A DNA stretch of 64,000 nt from Enterocloster lavalensis (GCF_902364025.1 NZ_CABJCG010000010.1:139093-203092); one strand, 5' to 3'. Positions 23,217 to 35,373 are shown, counted from the first letter of the stretch. Numbers and translations: made by a program. Notes: generated by a model from the sequence alone, not told the origin.

Positions 23217-24464
23217 ATGGATCAATTTATGACTTGGATGACGGAGCGCTTTGCGCCAAGAATGAACCGGCTGGCCCGAAACGCCTATGTCGCGGCGCTT
23301 CAGGATGCGATTTTGACGACGATGCCTTTGATTTTCATCGGCACGTTTGCCACGATCATGGACGTGGTCCGGGAGCTGGTGCCTTCCTGGCCGGACTTCA
23401 GCGCGTTTAACACCTACACCTTTGGGCTGCTGTCCCTGTTTCTGGCCTTTCTCATTCCGTATTCCCTGATGGAAAAGAAAAAGCAGAAGCAGACCAGGCG
23501 GCAGGCGGGGCTGGCCGGTATCGCGTTTTTTATGATGATCATCAGTCCGGAATTTACAGACGGAAATATTGTGGTCAAATTCAGCGCCCTGGGGGCAGGC
23601 GGCATGATCGCTGCCATTGTGGCCGGCGTATTTGTGGGTTTTGTGATGAGCAGCTTTGGAAAGCTCCATCTGTTCAAGGAGGATTCCGCGCTGCCGGATT
23701 TCGTCACGGTCTGGTTTGACACCCTGATTCCCATCAGCCTGATTATCGTGGTGGGCTGGGTGCTGGTAACGCTTATGGGCTGGAATATTTTCGACATGAT
23801 TACGAATTTCTTCATGCCGCTGGTATCCCTTGGGGAATCCTTCGGTGGGTTTGTCATCCTGAATTTCCTTTCCATGGCGTTCCTGTACTCATTTGGAATC
23901 TCCACCTGGGTGCTGTACCCCATTTTATCGGTAGTGGCGCTGTCCGGCATCGCCGCGAATATGGACGCTGCCGCCGCCGGCATGGCTGCGGTTAACATCC
24001 ACGTCTATGAGGTCACATGGATCATGACCATCGGCGGTGGAGGCGCTACCTTTGCGCTGGCGATTATGCTGTGTTTCCTGTCAAAATCCCACCGGCTGAA
24101 AATGATGGGTAAGACCGTGATCGGTCCCTCCATCTTCAATATCAATGAGCCGCTGGTGTACGGGACGCCCATCACCTTCAACCCCATTTTGATGATTCCC
24201 ATGTGGATTGCCGGGTTGGTCTGCCCGATTATCACCTGGCTGACCTTCTATTTCGGCCTCGTGCCCATCCCGACGCGGGTATTTGAAATGTGGTATCTGC
24301 CGAAATTTATATTTGCCTATTTTTCCACCGGTTCCATACGCGGGACGGTTCTGGCAGTGGTGCTGTTCGCCGTGTCGTGGCTGATTTATTATCCGTTTTT
24401 TAAAGTCTATGATAAGCAGGTATACGAGGAAGAGCAGGCAGCGTTAAAACAGGAATCTGAGTGA
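23217..24464 (+). CDS. PTS lactose/cellobiose-family IIC permease
   Basis: A 415-residue membrane permease with about ten hydrophobic helices and family motifs FAPRMNRLARNAYVAAL at the start and INEPLVYGTPITFNP near 310, where the conserved Glu of the sugar site lies. It transports and phosphorylates a beta-glycoside-type sugar with IIB. AGGAGGGGG precedes ATG 23,217. Substrate cannot be read from sequence. Confidence 0.93.
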   Translation: MDQFMTWMTERFAPRMNRLARNAYVAALQDAILTTMPLIFIGTFATIMDVVRELVPSWPDFSAFNTYTFGLLSLFLAFLIPYSLMEKKKQKQTRRQAGLAGIAFFMMIISPEFTDGNIVVKFSALGAGGMIAAIVAGVFVGFVMSSFGKLHLFKEDSALPDFVTVWFDTLIPISLIIVVGWVLVTLMGWNIFDMITNFFMPLVSLGESFGGFVILNFLSMAFLYSFGISTWVLYPILSVVALSGIAANMDAAAAGMAAVNIHVYEVTWIMTIGGGGATFALAIMLCFLSKSHRLKMMGKTVIGPSIFNINEPLVYGTPITFNPILMIPMWIAGLVCPIITWLTFYFGLVPIPTRVFEMWYLPKFIFAYFSTGSIRGTVLAVVLFAVSWLIYYPFFKVYDKQVYEEEQAALKQESE

Positions 24465-24473
24465 GGAACCCAT

Positions 24474-26233
<1,760 letters not shown>

Positions 26234-26276
26234 GGGCCCCGCAGAAACGATTGTTTTATTATCATTATAAGACGGT

Positions 26277-27155
26277 TTACGCCTCCCACCGCCCCGAAGC
26301 CCCGCAGGGCAGCACCAGGCCGGTCTGGGTGACAGGCAGGCCGATCTCCTCGGCGCGCACGGTTCCGCCGCGGGAGGCGGCCACCTCCACGCCCAGCAGG
26401 TAGGAGAGCACGGCCGGGGCCAGGCCGGTGGTGTAGGAGTTGATCAGGAAAAACAGGGGCTGGTCGGAGAGCAGCTGGGCGCACAGCCTGACCAGTGGAT
26501 GGATGGCATCCTCGATCTTCCAGATTTCACCCTTGGGCCCGCGGCCATAGGAGGGCGGGTCCATAATCACGGCGTCGTAGTGGTTCCCGCGGCGAATCTC
26601 CCGCTCCACGAATTTCACGCAGTCGTCCACGATCCAGCGGATGGGCTTGTCCGCCAGGCCGGAGGAGGCCGCGTTCTCCTTGGCCCAGCCAACCATTCCT
26701 TTGGAGGCGTCCACGTGGGTGACGGCCGCTCCGGCCTGTGCCGCCGCCAGGGTGGCTCCGCCGGTGTAGGCGAAGAGGTTCAGCACCTTCACGGGCCGGC
26801 CGGCCTCGCGGATTTTGGCGCCGAACCAGTCCCAGTTGGCGGCCTGCTCCGGGAACAGTCCGGTATGCTTAAAGCTGAAGGGCTTCAGATTGAACGTGAG
26901 CCCTTTGTATCCGATGGTCCACTGCTGGGGCAGATCGAAAAACTCCCACTCGCCGCCGCCCTTGCTGCTGCGGTGGTAGTGTCCGTTCATCTGCTTCCAG
27001 CCCTTGTGGGCCCGGGGCGTGTCCCAGATCACCTGGGGGTCCGGCCGGACCAGCAGATAATTCCCCCAGCGCTCCAGTTTTTCACCATTTGAACAATCGA
27101 TTACCTCATAATCTTTCCATTGATCTGCAAGCCACATATAATCGCTTAACCTCAT
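26277..27155 (-). CDS. RlmI/RlmK-like SAM-dependent RNA methyltransferase
   Basis: A 292-residue class I methyltransferase of the COG1092 type: SAM motif VLNLFAYTGGATLAAAQAGA, acidic VTHVDASKGMV, motif IV IMDPPSYGRGPKGE. These enzymes mostly methylate rRNA cytosine or guanine, but the PUA domain of RlmI is absent and the target is unknown. It is convergent with the PTS operon; the GGGGCC/GGCCCC hairpin near 26,219-26,243 may end both. Confidence 0.85.
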   Translation of the reverse strand: MRLSDYMWLADQWKDYEVIDCSNGEKLERWGNYLLVRPDPQVIWDTPRAHKGWKQMNGHYHRSSKGGGEWEFFDLPQQWTIGYKGLTFNLKPFSFKHTGLFPEQAANWDWFGAKIREAGRPVKVLNLFAYTGGATLAAAQAGAAVTHVDASKGMVGWAKENAASSGLADKPIRWIVDDCVKFVEREIRRGNHYDAVIMDPPSYGRGPKGEIWKIEDAIHPLVRLCAQLLSDQPLFFLINSYTTGLAPAVLSYLLGVEVAASRGGTVRAEEIGLPVTQTGLVLPCGASGRWEA

Positions 27156-27311
27156 TTCTTAAGTTTATTTCTTCTATATCGTAAGTTTCATTCAATATCA
27201 GTCCCATAAGTATAGTCCAAGGATGCCTGAAACGTCAAGTATTGCGGTTGTTTTCGTGAAAATACGGGGATTTTTTGCGACTGATTATGGATTCGGCAGC
27301 GTCCGGGCTAT

Positions 27312-27424
27312 CTTCCTGACCGAAAAAGCCGGTCAGGAAGCATCGGATGTCCATCCGATGGGGAAAATGGTACGAAAAGCGGCTTACAAGCGAGCTTGAC
27401 GCTGCTTTTTGTACCATTTTTCCC
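27312..27424. ncRNA. Candidate structured RNA: three consecutive hairpins
   Basis: Stem 1 is CTTCCTGACC/GGTCAGGAAG (27,312-27,340), stem 2 is CATCGGATG/CATCCGATG (27,341-27,360) and stem 3 pairs GGGAAAATGGTAC with GTACCATTTTTCCC (27,361-27,424) plus an inner AAAAGC/GCTTTTT. The stems abut with no spacer bases. Either strand could be the transcript. It might be a repeat element or an RNA gene; no known family was recognised. Confidence 0.5.
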
Positions 27425-27474
27425 GCCCTATAGACTGTTATTTAAATTGTAATAGAATTGAAAGATAAATATTG

Positions 27475-27503
27475 TTGCTTAATTGGAGGTCCCTTGATAC
27501 AAT
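27475..27503 (+). promoter_or_regulatory. Promoter of the 27,585 surface protein
   Basis: TTGCTT (27,475-27,480) and TACAAT (27,498-27,503) are 17 bases apart. Confidence 0.55.
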
Positions 27504-27584
27504 ATATCATAGGATTACCGGATGCCTGCCTGGGGTTTTCAGCTGGCTTCGGTGGAGTGCAAATCGGGAATAGGAGTTGAGCTT

Positions 27585-28937
27585 ATGAAGAGAAGAACCG
27601 TGGCGGTGTGGATACTGGCACTGGTGTTATCGCTGGGGACAGCCACCTTGTCCGCTATGGCCGCAGAGGGATGGAAGCAGGAGAGCAACGGCTGGGTGTA
27701 TCTGGATTCCCATGGGGACCGCGTGTACAACGCGTGGAAGAAGGGAGCCGACAACCTCTGGCGCTACCTGGACGGCGACGGTGTGATGGCGACCAACTGC
27801 TGGGTGGACACGGATTACTACGTGGACGGCGACGGTATCATGTATACCGAGAAGTGGCTGAAGGTTACCAACGACGAGGGAGAGTACGAGTGGTATTACT
27901 TCGGCAGCAGCGGCAAGGCCATCAAGGATACCTGGAAGAAGATCAATGACAAGTGGTATCATTTTGACGACGACGGCAAGCTGGAAGTCGGATGGATTTT
28001 GGATGATATGTATTACTGCGGCGAGGACGGAGTTATGCGGACGGGCTGGCAGAAGTTGTATCCGCCGGATGGCGATGATTACGACAGCAACCGCGTAACT
28101 CCCAGTTTTGACAGTCTGGATGACGATGACGGGCGAAACTGGTATTACTTCTCATCCAGCGGCAAGAAGTACGTGCCGGACGATGACAGCGGCGATTACG
28201 GGGCCAGGAAGATCGAGGGGACCTACTACTGTTTTGACCAGGACGGCGCTATGCAGACCGGCTGGAAGAACGTGAGATCCGGCAGCAGCGATTCCATTGA
28301 GGATTACATGTACTTCGGTTCCGACGGCAAGGCCAAGATCGGCTGGTATTCCATCGAACCTCCGGAAGACCTGGAAGGCTACGACGGGGATGTGGAGTGG
28401 TTCTACTTCTCAAACAGCGGAAAGCCGAGAGCGGCTGATTCGGACAGGCTTACGGTCAATGATCTCTGGAAGGTCAACGGGAGAAGCTATCTGTTCAACA
28501 ACAAAGGCAACCCGGTACACGGTTTGCAGAAGGTATACACCGGCGGGGACAGCTGGACCGCTTTTTATTTTGGGGATAAAAACACCAGCAATGTTCAAAA
28601 AGGGAAAATGAAGATTACCGAAGGGGATGGAAGCCGTTCGGATTTTTATTTTGCTGATAACGGCCGCGGTTACACCGGCGTGAAGGACAACCATCTCTAC
28701 TACGCCGGTAAGCTTCAGGAAGCCACGGACGGCTCCAAGTATATGTGCTACCGCGTAAACGGCAACAACTATGTGGTCAACTCCTCCGGCAAGATCATGA
28801 AAAACAGTAACGTCAAGAATTCCGACGGCGTCAAGTTCACCACCAGCAGCAGCGGTACGCTGCAGAAGGCGGACGACGACACGGATATCGACGGATACGT
28901 CAACGACCCGGTGGAGCCGGTTTGGGATGAGGATTGA
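27585..28937 (+). CDS. Secreted cell-wall-binding repeat protein
   Basis: A 450-residue protein with a signal peptide (about 1-26, MKRRTVAVWILALVLSLG... SAMAA) followed by about ten YG/W-type cell-wall-binding repeats (GWVYLDSHGDRVYNAWKK, WYYFGSSGKAIKDTWKKINDKWYHFD in pieces) separated by Asp-rich linkers. There is no catalytic domain. AGGAGTTGAGCTT sets the start at ATG 27,585. It probably sits on the envelope through choline-like or teichoic-acid ligands. The very acidic linkers (DDDD, PDGDDYD) may bind calcium; that is inferred. Confidence 0.85.
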   Translation: MKRRTVAVWILALVLSLGTATLSAMAAEGWKQESNGWVYLDSHGDRVYNAWKKGADNLWRYLDGDGVMATNCWVDTDYYVDGDGIMYTEKWLKVTNDEGEYEWYYFGSSGKAIKDTWKKINDKWYHFDDDGKLEVGWILDDMYYCGEDGVMRTGWQKLYPPDGDDYDSNRVTPSFDSLDDDDGRNWYYFSSSGKKYVPDDDSGDYGARKIEGTYYCFDQDGAMQTGWKNVRSGSSDSIEDYMYFGSDGKAKIGWYSIEPPEDLEGYDGDVEWFYFSNSGKPRAADSDRLTVNDLWKVNGRSYLFNNKGNPVHGLQKVYTGGDSWTAFYFGDKNTSNVQKGKMKITEGDGSRSDFYFADNGRGYTGVKDNHLYYAGKLQEATDGSKYMCYRVNGNNYVVNSSGKIMKNSNVKNSDGVKFTTSSSGTLQKADDDTDIDGYVNDPVEPVWDED

Positions 28938-28962
28938 AAGTCCCTATTATATAGAAGAAACG

Positions 28963-28991
28963 CACCCGCCATTTCGATGGCGGGTGTTTTG
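28963..28991 (+). terminator. Terminator after 27,585 gene
   Basis: CACCCGCCAT and ATGGCGGGTG pair around TTCG and are followed by TTTTG. Confidence 0.88.
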
Positions 28992-29066
28992 CTGTCCGCC
29001 ACCGAATGTCTGGGAAGGAATCAAAAGCTGACTCAAAAAGCGTGCCAAAAAAAATAAAAAAAAGAC

Positions 29067-29095
29067 TTGCATCTAAAAAAAAAGTGTGCTATGAT
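29067..29095 (+). promoter_or_regulatory. Promoter of the S10 ribosomal operon
   Basis: TTGCAT (29,067-29,072) and TATGAT (29,090-29,095) are 17 bases apart after an A-rich UP-like stretch (29,047-29,063). Confidence 0.7.
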
Positions 29096-29101
29096 AACAA
29101 G

Positions 29102-29338
29102 GCTGTGGCATGATAGCTGTGAAGCGTGAGGTTGCTGACCACAAAGTGGGCAGGTTTTCCGTGGAGCGAATGTCAAGTTAGGAAACTGGCGACAAGTCAC
29201 TGTACCAATTAAAGAAGCTGCGAAAATGCAATGCAAGGAACAGCATCAGTGTGTAGTCCTTAGGACACACACGGAAACGTGTACAGTCACCGCTTGTCGT
29301 ACTTGGTTTAAAAGTGCGAAAAGGAGGCGACTTTTTTT
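29102..29338 (+). promoter_or_regulatory. 5' leader of the S10 operon
   Basis: About 235 transcribed bases precede rpsJ. They hold several small helices, including GTGT.GTCC-TTA-GGAC.CAC (about 29,251-29,270). Long leaders of S10 operons often bind a product such as L4 for feedback control; which protein binds here is unknown. Confidence 0.5.
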
Positions 29339-29656
29339 ATGGCAAGTCAAGTAATGAGAATCACATTGAAGGCTTATGATCATCAGTTAGTAGATCAGTC
29401 CGCCAGCAAAATCATCGAGACCGTAAAGAAAACAGGATCTCAGGTGAGCGGACCGGTGCCGTTACCCACCAAGAAAGAGGTAGTAACGATTCTGCGTGCG
29501 GTTCATAAGTACAAAGATTCCAGAGAGCAGTTCGAGCAGAGAACTCACAAGAGACTGATCGACATCATCTCCCCGAATCAGAAGGCTGTCGAGGCCCTGT
29601 CCAGACTGGAAATGCCCGCTGGCGTGTACATCGACATCAAGATGAAAACGAAATAA
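29339..29656 (+). CDS. rpsJ: 30S ribosomal protein S10
   Basis: A 105-residue protein of standard length, reading [20 protein letters not shown] and ending with [15 protein letters not shown]. It sits in the 30S head and also serves as NusE in antitermination. First gene of the superoperon; AAAGGAGGCGACTTTTTTT precedes ATG 29,339, a slightly long spacing of 11 bases. Confidence 0.97.
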   Translation: MASQVMRITLKAYDHQLVDQSASKIIETVKKTGSQVSGPVPLPTKKEVVTILRAVHKYKDSREQFEQRTHKRLIDIISPNQKAVEALSRLEMPAGVYIDIKMKTK

Positions 29657-29845
29657 TCGGAGATTATCGAGTTTTCAGACAAACATGTTTATATCCTGAA
29701 GGGTTTAGATATAGAAGCAACACTGGCAATTCCTGTTGGGAATCAACATACCGCAAGGCGGTTCATAGTGTTCCACGTATATTAGACTGTTCTAGGATGA
29801 ATGCGAAAGCATTCCGCTGTAGATCATGAAACAGGAGGTAAGACA
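29657..29845 (+). other. 189-bp rpsJ-rplC spacer
   Basis: The spacer is long for this operon. It contains short pairings such as AATTCC-TGTT-GGGAAT (about 29,730) and GAATGCG-AAAG-CATTC near 29,801-29,815. It has no gene and could be a processing or L3/L4 control site. Confidence 0.4.
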
Positions 29846-30481
29846 ATGAAGAAAGCGATTTTAGCAACAAAAGTCGGAATGACCCAGATCTTCGATGAGA
29901 ATGGCGTGTTAATTCCGGTAACCGTGCTTCAGGCTGGTCCCTGTGTTGTTACCCAGGTAAAGACGGTTGACAACGACGGTTACAAAGCAGTACAGGTTGG
30001 TTTCGTTGACAAGCGCGACAAGCTGGTTAACAAGCCGCAGAAGGGCCACTTTGACAAGGCCGGCGTTTCTTACAAGAGATATGTGAGAGAGCTGAGATTA
30101 GAGAATGCGGAAGAGTATTCCGTAAAAGACGAGATTAAGGCAGACATCTTCGCCCAGGGCGACAAGATCGACGCTACCGCTATTTCCAAAGGTAAAGGCT
30201 TCCAGGGCGCTATCAAGAGATATGGCCAGTCCAGAGGACCCATGGCTCACGGTTCCAAGTTCCACCGTCATCAGGGTTCCAACGGCTCCGCCACCACTCC
30301 CGGCCGCGTATTCAAGGGCAAAGGAATGCCTGGTCAGATGGGCAACAAGCAGATCACCATTCAGAATCTGGAAGTTGTCAAGGTTGACACTGAGAACAAC
30401 CTGCTTCTGATCAAGGGTGCTGTTCCGGGACCGAAGAAGTCTCTGGTAACAATCAAAGAAACCGTTAAGGTTGAACGGTAA
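29846..30481 (+). CDS. rplC: 50S ribosomal protein L3
   Basis: A 211-residue protein reading [20 protein letters not shown] with the conserved [12 protein letters not shown] loop that reaches toward the peptidyl transferase centre. ATG 29,846 follows ACAGGAGGT; an upstream in-frame ATG (29,801) lacks homology. Confidence 0.97.
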   Translation: MKKAILATKVGMTQIFDENGVLIPVTVLQAGPCVVTQVKTVDNDGYKAVQVGFVDKRDKLVNKPQKGHFDKAGVSYKRYVRELRLENAEEYSVKDEIKADIFAQGDKIDATAISKGKGFQGAIKRYGQSRGPMAHGSKFHRHQGSNGSATTPGRVFKGKGMPGQMGNKQITIQNLEVVKVDTENNLLLIKGAVPGPKKSLVTIKETVKVER

Positions 30482-30509
30482 GCTTTTATAGGAAAGGAGG
30501 AACACACAG

Positions 30510-31130
30510 ATGGCAAACGTATCTGTTTACAATATGGAAGGCAAAGAAGTTGGCAGCATGGAGCTGAACGATGCAGTGTTCGGTGTTGAAGTAAACGAGC
30601 ACCTGGTACATCTTGCAGTGGTTGCCCAGCTGGCGAACAAGCGTCAGGGAACTCAGAAAGCCAAGACCCGTTCTGAGGTATCCGGCGGCGGCAGAAAGCC
30701 GTGGAGACAGAAAGGAACCGGTCATGCAAGACAGGGTTCAACCAGATCTCCGCAGTGGAAGGGCGGCGGCGTCGTATTCGCTCCCGTACCGAGAGATTAC
30801 ACCATCACACTGAACAAGAAAGAGAAGAGGGCTGCTCTGAAGTCTGCTCTGACCAGCCGTGTTCAGGGAGGCAAGTTCATCGTTGTAGATGAGCTGAAGT
30901 TCGACGAGATCAAGACCAAGAAGTTCCAGAATGTTATGGATAACCTGAAAGTAAACAAGGCTCTGGTAGTTCTGGCCGACAACGATCAGAACGCTGTATT
31001 ATCCGCCAGAAACATCGCGGACGTAAAGACCACCCAGGTTAACACCATGAACGTATACGACATTCTGAAGTACAGCACAGTAGTTGCCACCAAGGCTGCT
31101 GTTGCAACCATCGAGGAGGTGTACGCATAA
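30510..31130 (+). CDS. rplD: 50S ribosomal protein L4
   Basis: A 206-residue protein with the exit-tunnel loop region ([20 protein letters not shown], then [11 protein letters not shown]). In many bacteria it also represses its own operon. Its TAA overlaps the ATG of rplW (ATAATGG). Confidence 0.97.
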   Translation: MANVSVYNMEGKEVGSMELNDAVFGVEVNEHLVHLAVVAQLANKRQGTQKAKTRSEVSGGGRKPWRQKGTGHARQGSTRSPQWKGGGVVFAPVPRDYTITLNKKEKRAALKSALTSRVQGGKFIVVDELKFDEIKTKKFQNVMDNLKVNKALVVLADNDQNAVLSARNIADVKTTQVNTMNVYDILKYSTVVATKAAVATIEEVYA

Positions 31131-31429
31131 TGGCAGACATTAAATATTATGACGTCATTTTGAAGCCGGTGATCACTGAGAAGAGCATGAACGCCATGAC
31201 TGACAAGAAGTACACATTCATGGTACATGTAGACGCCAACAAGGCGATGATCAAAGAAGCGGTTGAGAAGATGTTCCCGGGAACCAAGGTTGCCAGCGTG
31301 AACACCATGAACTGCGAAGGCAAGGTTAAGAGAAGAGGCATGACCTACGGCAAGACCGCTGCTTCCAAGAAGGCGATCGTGAAACTGACCGAGGACAGCA
31401 AGGAAATCGAGATCTTCCAGGGCCTGTAA
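31130..31429 (+). CDS. rplW: 50S ribosomal protein L23
   Basis: A 99-residue protein ([16 protein letters not shown]..., [21 protein letters not shown]). It lies at the tunnel exit and docks trigger factor and SRP. It overlaps rplD by one base. Confidence 0.97.
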   Translation: MADIKYYDVILKPVITEKSMNAMTDKKYTFMVHVDANKAMIKEAVEKMFPGTKVASVNTMNCEGKVKRRGMTYGKTAASKKAIVKLTEDSKEIEIFQGL

Positions 31430-31447
31430 TCCGGAAGACATCAACCC

Positions 31448-31496
31448 ACCGGGCCATCCCGGTCGGAGAACTTATACGACGCTTCAGCTTATGTCG
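31448..31496 (+). promoter_or_regulatory. Two hairpins between rplW and rplB
   Basis: ACCGGG-CCAT-CCCGGT (31,448-31,463) and ACGAC/GTCGT (about 31,477-31,497) lie in the 97-bp spacer. They may be mRNA processing or stabilising elements. Confidence 0.4.
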
Positions 31497-31526
31497 TGAA
31501 AAGAAATAGAAAAGGAGTTAAATGTC

Positions 31527-32372
31527 ATGGGAATTAAGAAGTATAATGCTTATACACCTTCCAGAAGACATATGACCGGTTTGGATTTCAAGGAAATCAC
31601 CAAGAGCACTCCCGAGAAAGCTCTGGTAGTGTCCCTGGACAAGAACGCTGGTCGTAACAATCAGGGTAAAATCACTGTTCGCCACAGAGGCGGCGGCAGC
31701 AGAAGAAAATACAGAGTGATCGACTTCAAGAGAAACAGCAAAGACGGAATTCCGGCAACTGTTATCGGCATTGAGTACGATCCCAACAGAACCGCTAACA
31801 TCGCGCTGATCTGCTATGTGGACGGAACCAAGTCCTACATCCTGGCTCCCCAGGGCTTAACGGACGGCATGAAGGTTATGAGCGGCGAGAACGCAGAGGC
31901 AAAGGTTGGCAACTGCTTACCGCTGGCAAACATCCCGGTTGGTGCGCAGATCCACAACATCGAGTTATATCCCGGCAAGGGCGGCCAGCTGGTTCGTTCC
32001 GCAGGCAATGCGGCACAGCTGATGGCAAAGGAAGGCAAGTACGCCACCCTGCGTTTACCGTCCGGTGAAATGAGAATGGTTCCGATCATCTGCCGCGCTA
32101 CCATCGGCGTAGTTGGCAATGGCGAACACTCCCTGATCAACATTGGTAAAGCTGGAAGAAAGCGCAACATGGGCTTCCGTCCCACCGTTCGCGGTTCCGT
32201 AATGAACCCCAATGACCATCCCCACGGTGGTGGTGAAGGTAAGTGTGGTATCGGTCGTCCCGGTCCCTGCACTCCTTGGGGCAAACCTGCTCTGGGCTTA
32301 AAGACCAGAAAGAAAAACAAGCAGTCTAACAAGTTGATCGTAAGAAGACGCGATGGCAAAACCATCAAATAG
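31527..32372 (+). CDS. rplB: 50S ribosomal protein L2
   Basis: A 281-residue protein starting [18 protein letters not shown] with the conserved [16 protein letters not shown] and the C-terminal [14 protein letters not shown] carrying the His important near the peptidyl transferase centre. AAAAGGAG precedes ATG 31,527. Confidence 0.97.
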   Translation: MGIKKYNAYTPSRRHMTGLDFKEITKSTPEKALVVSLDKNAGRNNQGKITVRHRGGGSRRKYRVIDFKRNSKDGIPATVIGIEYDPNRTANIALICYVDGTKSYILAPQGLTDGMKVMSGENAEAKVGNCLPLANIPVGAQIHNIELYPGKGGQLVRSAGNAAQLMAKEGKYATLRLPSGEMRMVPIICRATIGVVGNGEHSLINIGKAGRKRNMGFRPTVRGSVMNPNDHPHGGGEGKCGIGRPGPCTPWGKPALGLKTRKKNKQSNKLIVRRRDGKTIK

Positions 32373-32392
32373 TTAAAGGAGGTTAAGAACAC

Positions 32393-32677
32393 ATGGCTCG
32401 TTCACTGAAAAAAGGACCATTTGCAGATGCGCATCTGTTAAAGAAAGTAGACGCTATGAATGCAGCAGGACAGAAGCAGGTAATCAAGACCTGGTCCCGC
32501 CGTTCTACAATCTTCCCCCAGATGGTTGGTCACACAATCGCAGTTCATGACGGCAGAAAACACGTGCCGGTATACGTCACCGAGGATATGGTTGGTCATA
32601 AGCTCGGCGAGTTCGTCGCTACCAGAACCTACAGAGGCCACGGCAAAGACGAGAAAAAGTCCGGAGTTAGAAAGTAA
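32393..32677 (+). CDS. rpsS: 30S ribosomal protein S19
   Basis: A 94-residue protein ([20 protein letters not shown]..., [21 protein letters not shown]). It forms the 30S head with S13. AAAGGAGG precedes the start. Confidence 0.97.
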   Translation: MARSLKKGPFADAHLLKKVDAMNAAGQKQVIKTWSRRSTIFPQMVGHTIAVHDGRKHVPVYVTEDMVGHKLGEFVATRTYRGHGKDEKKSGVRK

Positions 32678-32709
32678 TTCGCAGGTAAGTTTGAAAGGAG
32701 GTTTTACCA

Positions 32710-33096
32710 ATGGCAAAAGGTCATAGATCCCAAGTCAAGAGAGAGAGAAATGCCCAGAAGGATACAAGACCCAGCGCAAAACTGTCTTACGCTAGAGTAT
32801 CTGTCCAGAAGGCTTGTTTCGTATTAGATGCCATCAGAGGCAAAGATGTTCAGACAGCACTTGGTATTGTAACTTACAATCCCAGATATGCTTCCAGCTT
32901 AATCAAGAAATTACTGGAGTCGGCAGTCGCAAACGCTGAGAACAACAACGGCATGAGCGCCGAGAACCTGTATGTGGAGGAGTGCTACGCAAACCAGGGC
33001 CCGACCATGAAGAGAGTTAGACCGAGAGCGCAGGGACGTGCTTACAGAATCGAAAAGAGAATGAGCCACATCACTGTTGTTCTGAATGAGAGATAA
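32710..33096 (+). CDS. rplV: 50S ribosomal protein L22
   Basis: A 128-residue protein with the beta-hairpin tip region [19 protein letters not shown] that lines the exit tunnel. GAAAGGAGG precedes ATG 32,710. Confidence 0.97.
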   Translation: MAKGHRSQVKRERNAQKDTRPSAKLSYARVSVQKACFVLDAIRGKDVQTALGIVTYNPRYASSLIKKLLESAVANAENNNGMSAENLYVEECYANQGPTMKRVRPRAQGRAYRIEKRMSHITVVLNER

Positions 33097-33107
33097 AGGA
33101 GGCAAAT

Positions 33108-33764
33108 ATGGGACAGAAAGTTAATCCACACGGCTTAAGAGTCGGTGTTATTAAAGACTGGGATTCCAAGTGGTATGCGGAAGCTGACTTCGCAGACTGT
33201 CTGGTAGAAGACTATAACATCAGAAAGTTCCTGAAAAAGAGATTATACAGCGCCGGTATTTCCAAGATCGAGATCGAGCGCGCTTCCGACAGAGTGAAGG
33301 TGATCATCTACACCGCGAAGCCGGGCGTTGTAATCGGCAAGGGCGGCGCTGAGATCGAGAAGCTGAAGAAGGAAGTTCAGAAGCTGACCGACAAGAAGCT
33401 GTTCATCGATATCAAAGAGATCAAGAGACCGGACAAAGACGCTCAGCTGGTTGCGGAATCCATCGCACAGCAGCTGGAGAACCGTACTTCCTTCCGTCGC
33501 GCCATGAAGTCCACCATGGGCAGAACCATGAAGACCGGCGTTAAGGGAATCAAGACCGCTGTTGGCGGACGTTTAGGCGGAGCCGACATCGCGCGTACCG
33601 AGTTCTACAGCGAGGGCACCATCCCGCTTCAGACATTAAGAGCAGATATTGACTATGGTTTCGCTGAGGCAGATACGACCTACGGCAAGCTTGGCGTTAA
33701 GGTTTGGATCTACAAAGGCGAGGTACTTCCTACTAAAGGAAACAAGGAAGGGAGCGATAAATAA
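33108..33764 (+). CDS. rpsC: 30S ribosomal protein S3
   Basis: A 218-residue protein with N-terminal [13 protein letters not shown], a KH domain ([20 protein letters not shown]) and the C-terminal [19 protein letters not shown]. It is part of the mRNA entry helicase site. Its stop overlaps the rplP ATG (TAATG). Confidence 0.97.
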   Translation: MGQKVNPHGLRVGVIKDWDSKWYAEADFADCLVEDYNIRKFLKKRLYSAGISKIEIERASDRVKVIIYTAKPGVVIGKGGAEIEKLKKEVQKLTDKKLFIDIKEIKRPDKDAQLVAESIAQQLENRTSFRRAMKSTMGRTMKTGVKGIKTAVGGRLGGADIARTEFYSEGTIPLQTLRADIDYGFAEADTTYGKLGVKVWIYKGEVLPTKGNKEGSDK

Positions 33765-34201
33765 TGTTAATGCCTAAGAGAGTTAAGCGTCGTAAACAGT
33801 TCCGTGGATCCATGGCCGGCAAAGCATTAAGAGGCAATAAGATCTCCAACGGTGAGTACGGTTTAGTCGCTACTGAGCCGTGCTGGATCAAGTCCAACCA
33901 GATCGAGGCGGCCCGTGTTGCCATGACCCGTTATATCAAGCGTGGCGGCCAGGTTTGGATCAAGATTTTCCCGGATAAGCCCGTAACAGCAAAGCCCGCT
34001 GAGACCCGTATGGGTTCCGGTAAAGGCGCTCTGGAGTACTGGGTAGCAGTTGTAAAGCCCGGCCGTGTATTATTTGAGATTGCTGGCGTACCAGAAGAAA
34101 CAGCAAGAGAAGCTCTGCGTCTTGCAATGCATAAACTGCCCTGCAAGTGCAAAATCGCTTCCAAGGCAGATTTAGAAGGCGGTGATAACAGTGAAAACTA
34201 A
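33764..34201 (+). CDS. rplP: 50S ribosomal protein L16
   Basis: A 145-residue protein reading [19 protein letters not shown]; it organises the A-site and 5S region of the 50S subunit. Its 3' end overlaps the rpmC start by eleven bases. Confidence 0.97.
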   Translation: MLMPKRVKRRKQFRGSMAGKALRGNKISNGEYGLVATEPCWIKSNQIEAARVAMTRYIKRGGQVWIKIFPDKPVTAKPAETRMGSGKGALEYWVAVVKPGRVLFEIAGVPEETAREALRLAMHKLPCKCKIASKADLEGGDNSEN

Positions 34202-34394
34202 TAAATTTGTAGAAGAGTTAAAGGCGAAGTCCGTAAAAGAGCTGAGCGACGAGTTAGTAGCTGCGAAGAAGGAACTGTTCAACCTGAGATTCCAGAATGC
34301 AACCAATCAGTTAGATAACACATCCAGAATCAAAGACGTGCGCAAAAACATTGCCAGAATTCAGACTGTTATCACTGAAAAGGCGAATGCTTAA
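34191..34394 (+). CDS. rpmC: 50S ribosomal protein L29
   Basis: A 67-residue two-helix protein ([20 protein letters not shown]). GTG 34,191 is chosen for the standard length; another GTG at 34,182 would add three residues. Located at the tunnel exit beside L23. Confidence 0.94.
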   Translation: MKTNKFVEELKAKSVKELSDELVAAKKELFNLRFQNATNQLDNTSRIKDVRKNIARIQTVITEKANA

Positions 34395-34411
34395 TGAAAG
34401 GAGAACTTACC

Positions 34412-34666
34412 GTGGAAAGAAACTTAAGAAAGACTCGTACCGGTAAAGTGGTCAGCAACAAGATGGACAAAACCGTTGTTGTGGCGATTGAAGACCATGT
34501 AAAACATCCTGTGATCGGTAAGATTGTTAAAAAGACCGTTAAGTTGAAAGCGCATGACGAGAAAAATGAGTGCAACATCGGCGATACTGTTAAAGTAATG
34601 GAAACAAGACCTCTGTCCAAGGACAAGAGATGGAGACTTGTAGAGATTATCGAGAAAGCAAGATAA
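34412..34666 (+). CDS. rpsQ: 30S ribosomal protein S17
   Basis: An 84-residue OB-fold protein ([20 protein letters not shown]). GTG 34,412 is preferred because AAAGGAG lies eight bases before it; the upstream ATG 34,394 is part of that ribosome site. Confidence 0.94.
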   Translation: MERNLRKTRTGKVVSNKMDKTVVVAIEDHVKHPVIGKIVKKTVKLKAHDEKNECNIGDTVKVMETRPLSKDKRWRLVEIIEKAR

Positions 34667-34685
34667 GCAGGAAGGAGTAACAGGT

Positions 34686-35054
34686 ATGGTTCAGCAGGAA
34701 ACAAGACTTAAGGTTGCCGACAATACCGGTGCAAAGGAACTTCTCTGCATCCGTGTGTTAGGCGGTTCAACCAGAAGATATGCAAATATTGGTGATATCA
34801 TCGTTGCTTCGGTCAAAGATGCAACACCTGGTGGTGTTGTAAAGAAGGGCGATGTTGTTAAGGCTGTAGTAGTCCGCTCCAAAAAGGGCGTTCGCCGTAA
34901 AGACGGTTCTTACATCAAGTTTGATGAGAACGCAGCAGTTGTGATCAAGGATGACAAGACTCCCAGAGGAACTCGTATCTTTGGGCCGGTTGCCAGAGAA
35001 TTGAGAGATAAGCAGTTCATGAAGATTGTCTCCCTGGCTCCGGAAGTATTATAA
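34686..35054 (+). CDS. rplN: 50S ribosomal protein L14
   Basis: A 122-residue protein ([20 protein letters not shown]..., [20 protein letters not shown]). It binds 23S rRNA at the subunit interface. GGAAGGAG precedes ATG 34,686. Confidence 0.97.
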   Translation: MVQQETRLKVADNTGAKELLCIRVLGGSTRRYANIGDIIVASVKDATPGGVVKKGDVVKAVVVRSKKGVRRKDGSYIKFDENAAVVIKDDKTPRGTRIFGPVARELRDKQFMKIVSLAPEVL

Positions 35055-35067
35055 GGGGGTGTCCACT

Positions 35068-35373
35068 GTGCATAAAATCAAAAAAGACGATTTAGTAGTA
35101 GTAATTGCTGGTAAAGATAAAGATAAGCAGGGAAAAGTTATCTCTGTAGATACCAAGAATGACACTGTGCTCGTTCAGGGCTGCAACATGGTTACCAAGC
35201 ACACCAAACCGGCTGCAGGCAGCCCCCAGGGCGGCATCGTGAACAAGGAAGCTCCCATGGACATCTCCAATGTCATGCTGGTAGTTGACGGCAAGGCGAC
35301 CAGAGTCGGCTTCGAAGTGAAGGACGGCAAGAAGGTCCGCGTTGCGAAGAAGACCGGCAAAGTGATTGATTAA
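35068..35373 (+). CDS. rplX: 50S ribosomal protein L24
   Basis: A 101-residue KOW protein ([21 protein letters not shown]). GTG 35,068 lies after AAGGGGGTG and gives the family start; the open frame extends upstream into rplN without a ribosome site. It starts 50S assembly. Confidence 0.94.
   Translation: MHKIKKDDLVVVIAGKDKDKQGKVISVDTKNDTVLVQGCNMVTKHTKPAAGSPQGGIVNKEAPMDISNVMLVVDGKATRVGFEVKDGKKVRVAKKTGKVID

Larger units (their letters stand above)
27156..27584. other. 429-bp non-coding region with three abutting hairpins and a promoter
   Basis: No gene is supported. The region contains a hairpin cluster at 27,312-27,424 and the promoter of the next gene at 27,475-27,503. Confidence 0.7.

Noticed and set aside
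27235..27417. A 60-codon minus-strand frame across the triple hairpin
   Set aside because: The sequence is fully explained by abutting palindromes and there is no ribosome site; treated as a structured element instead.
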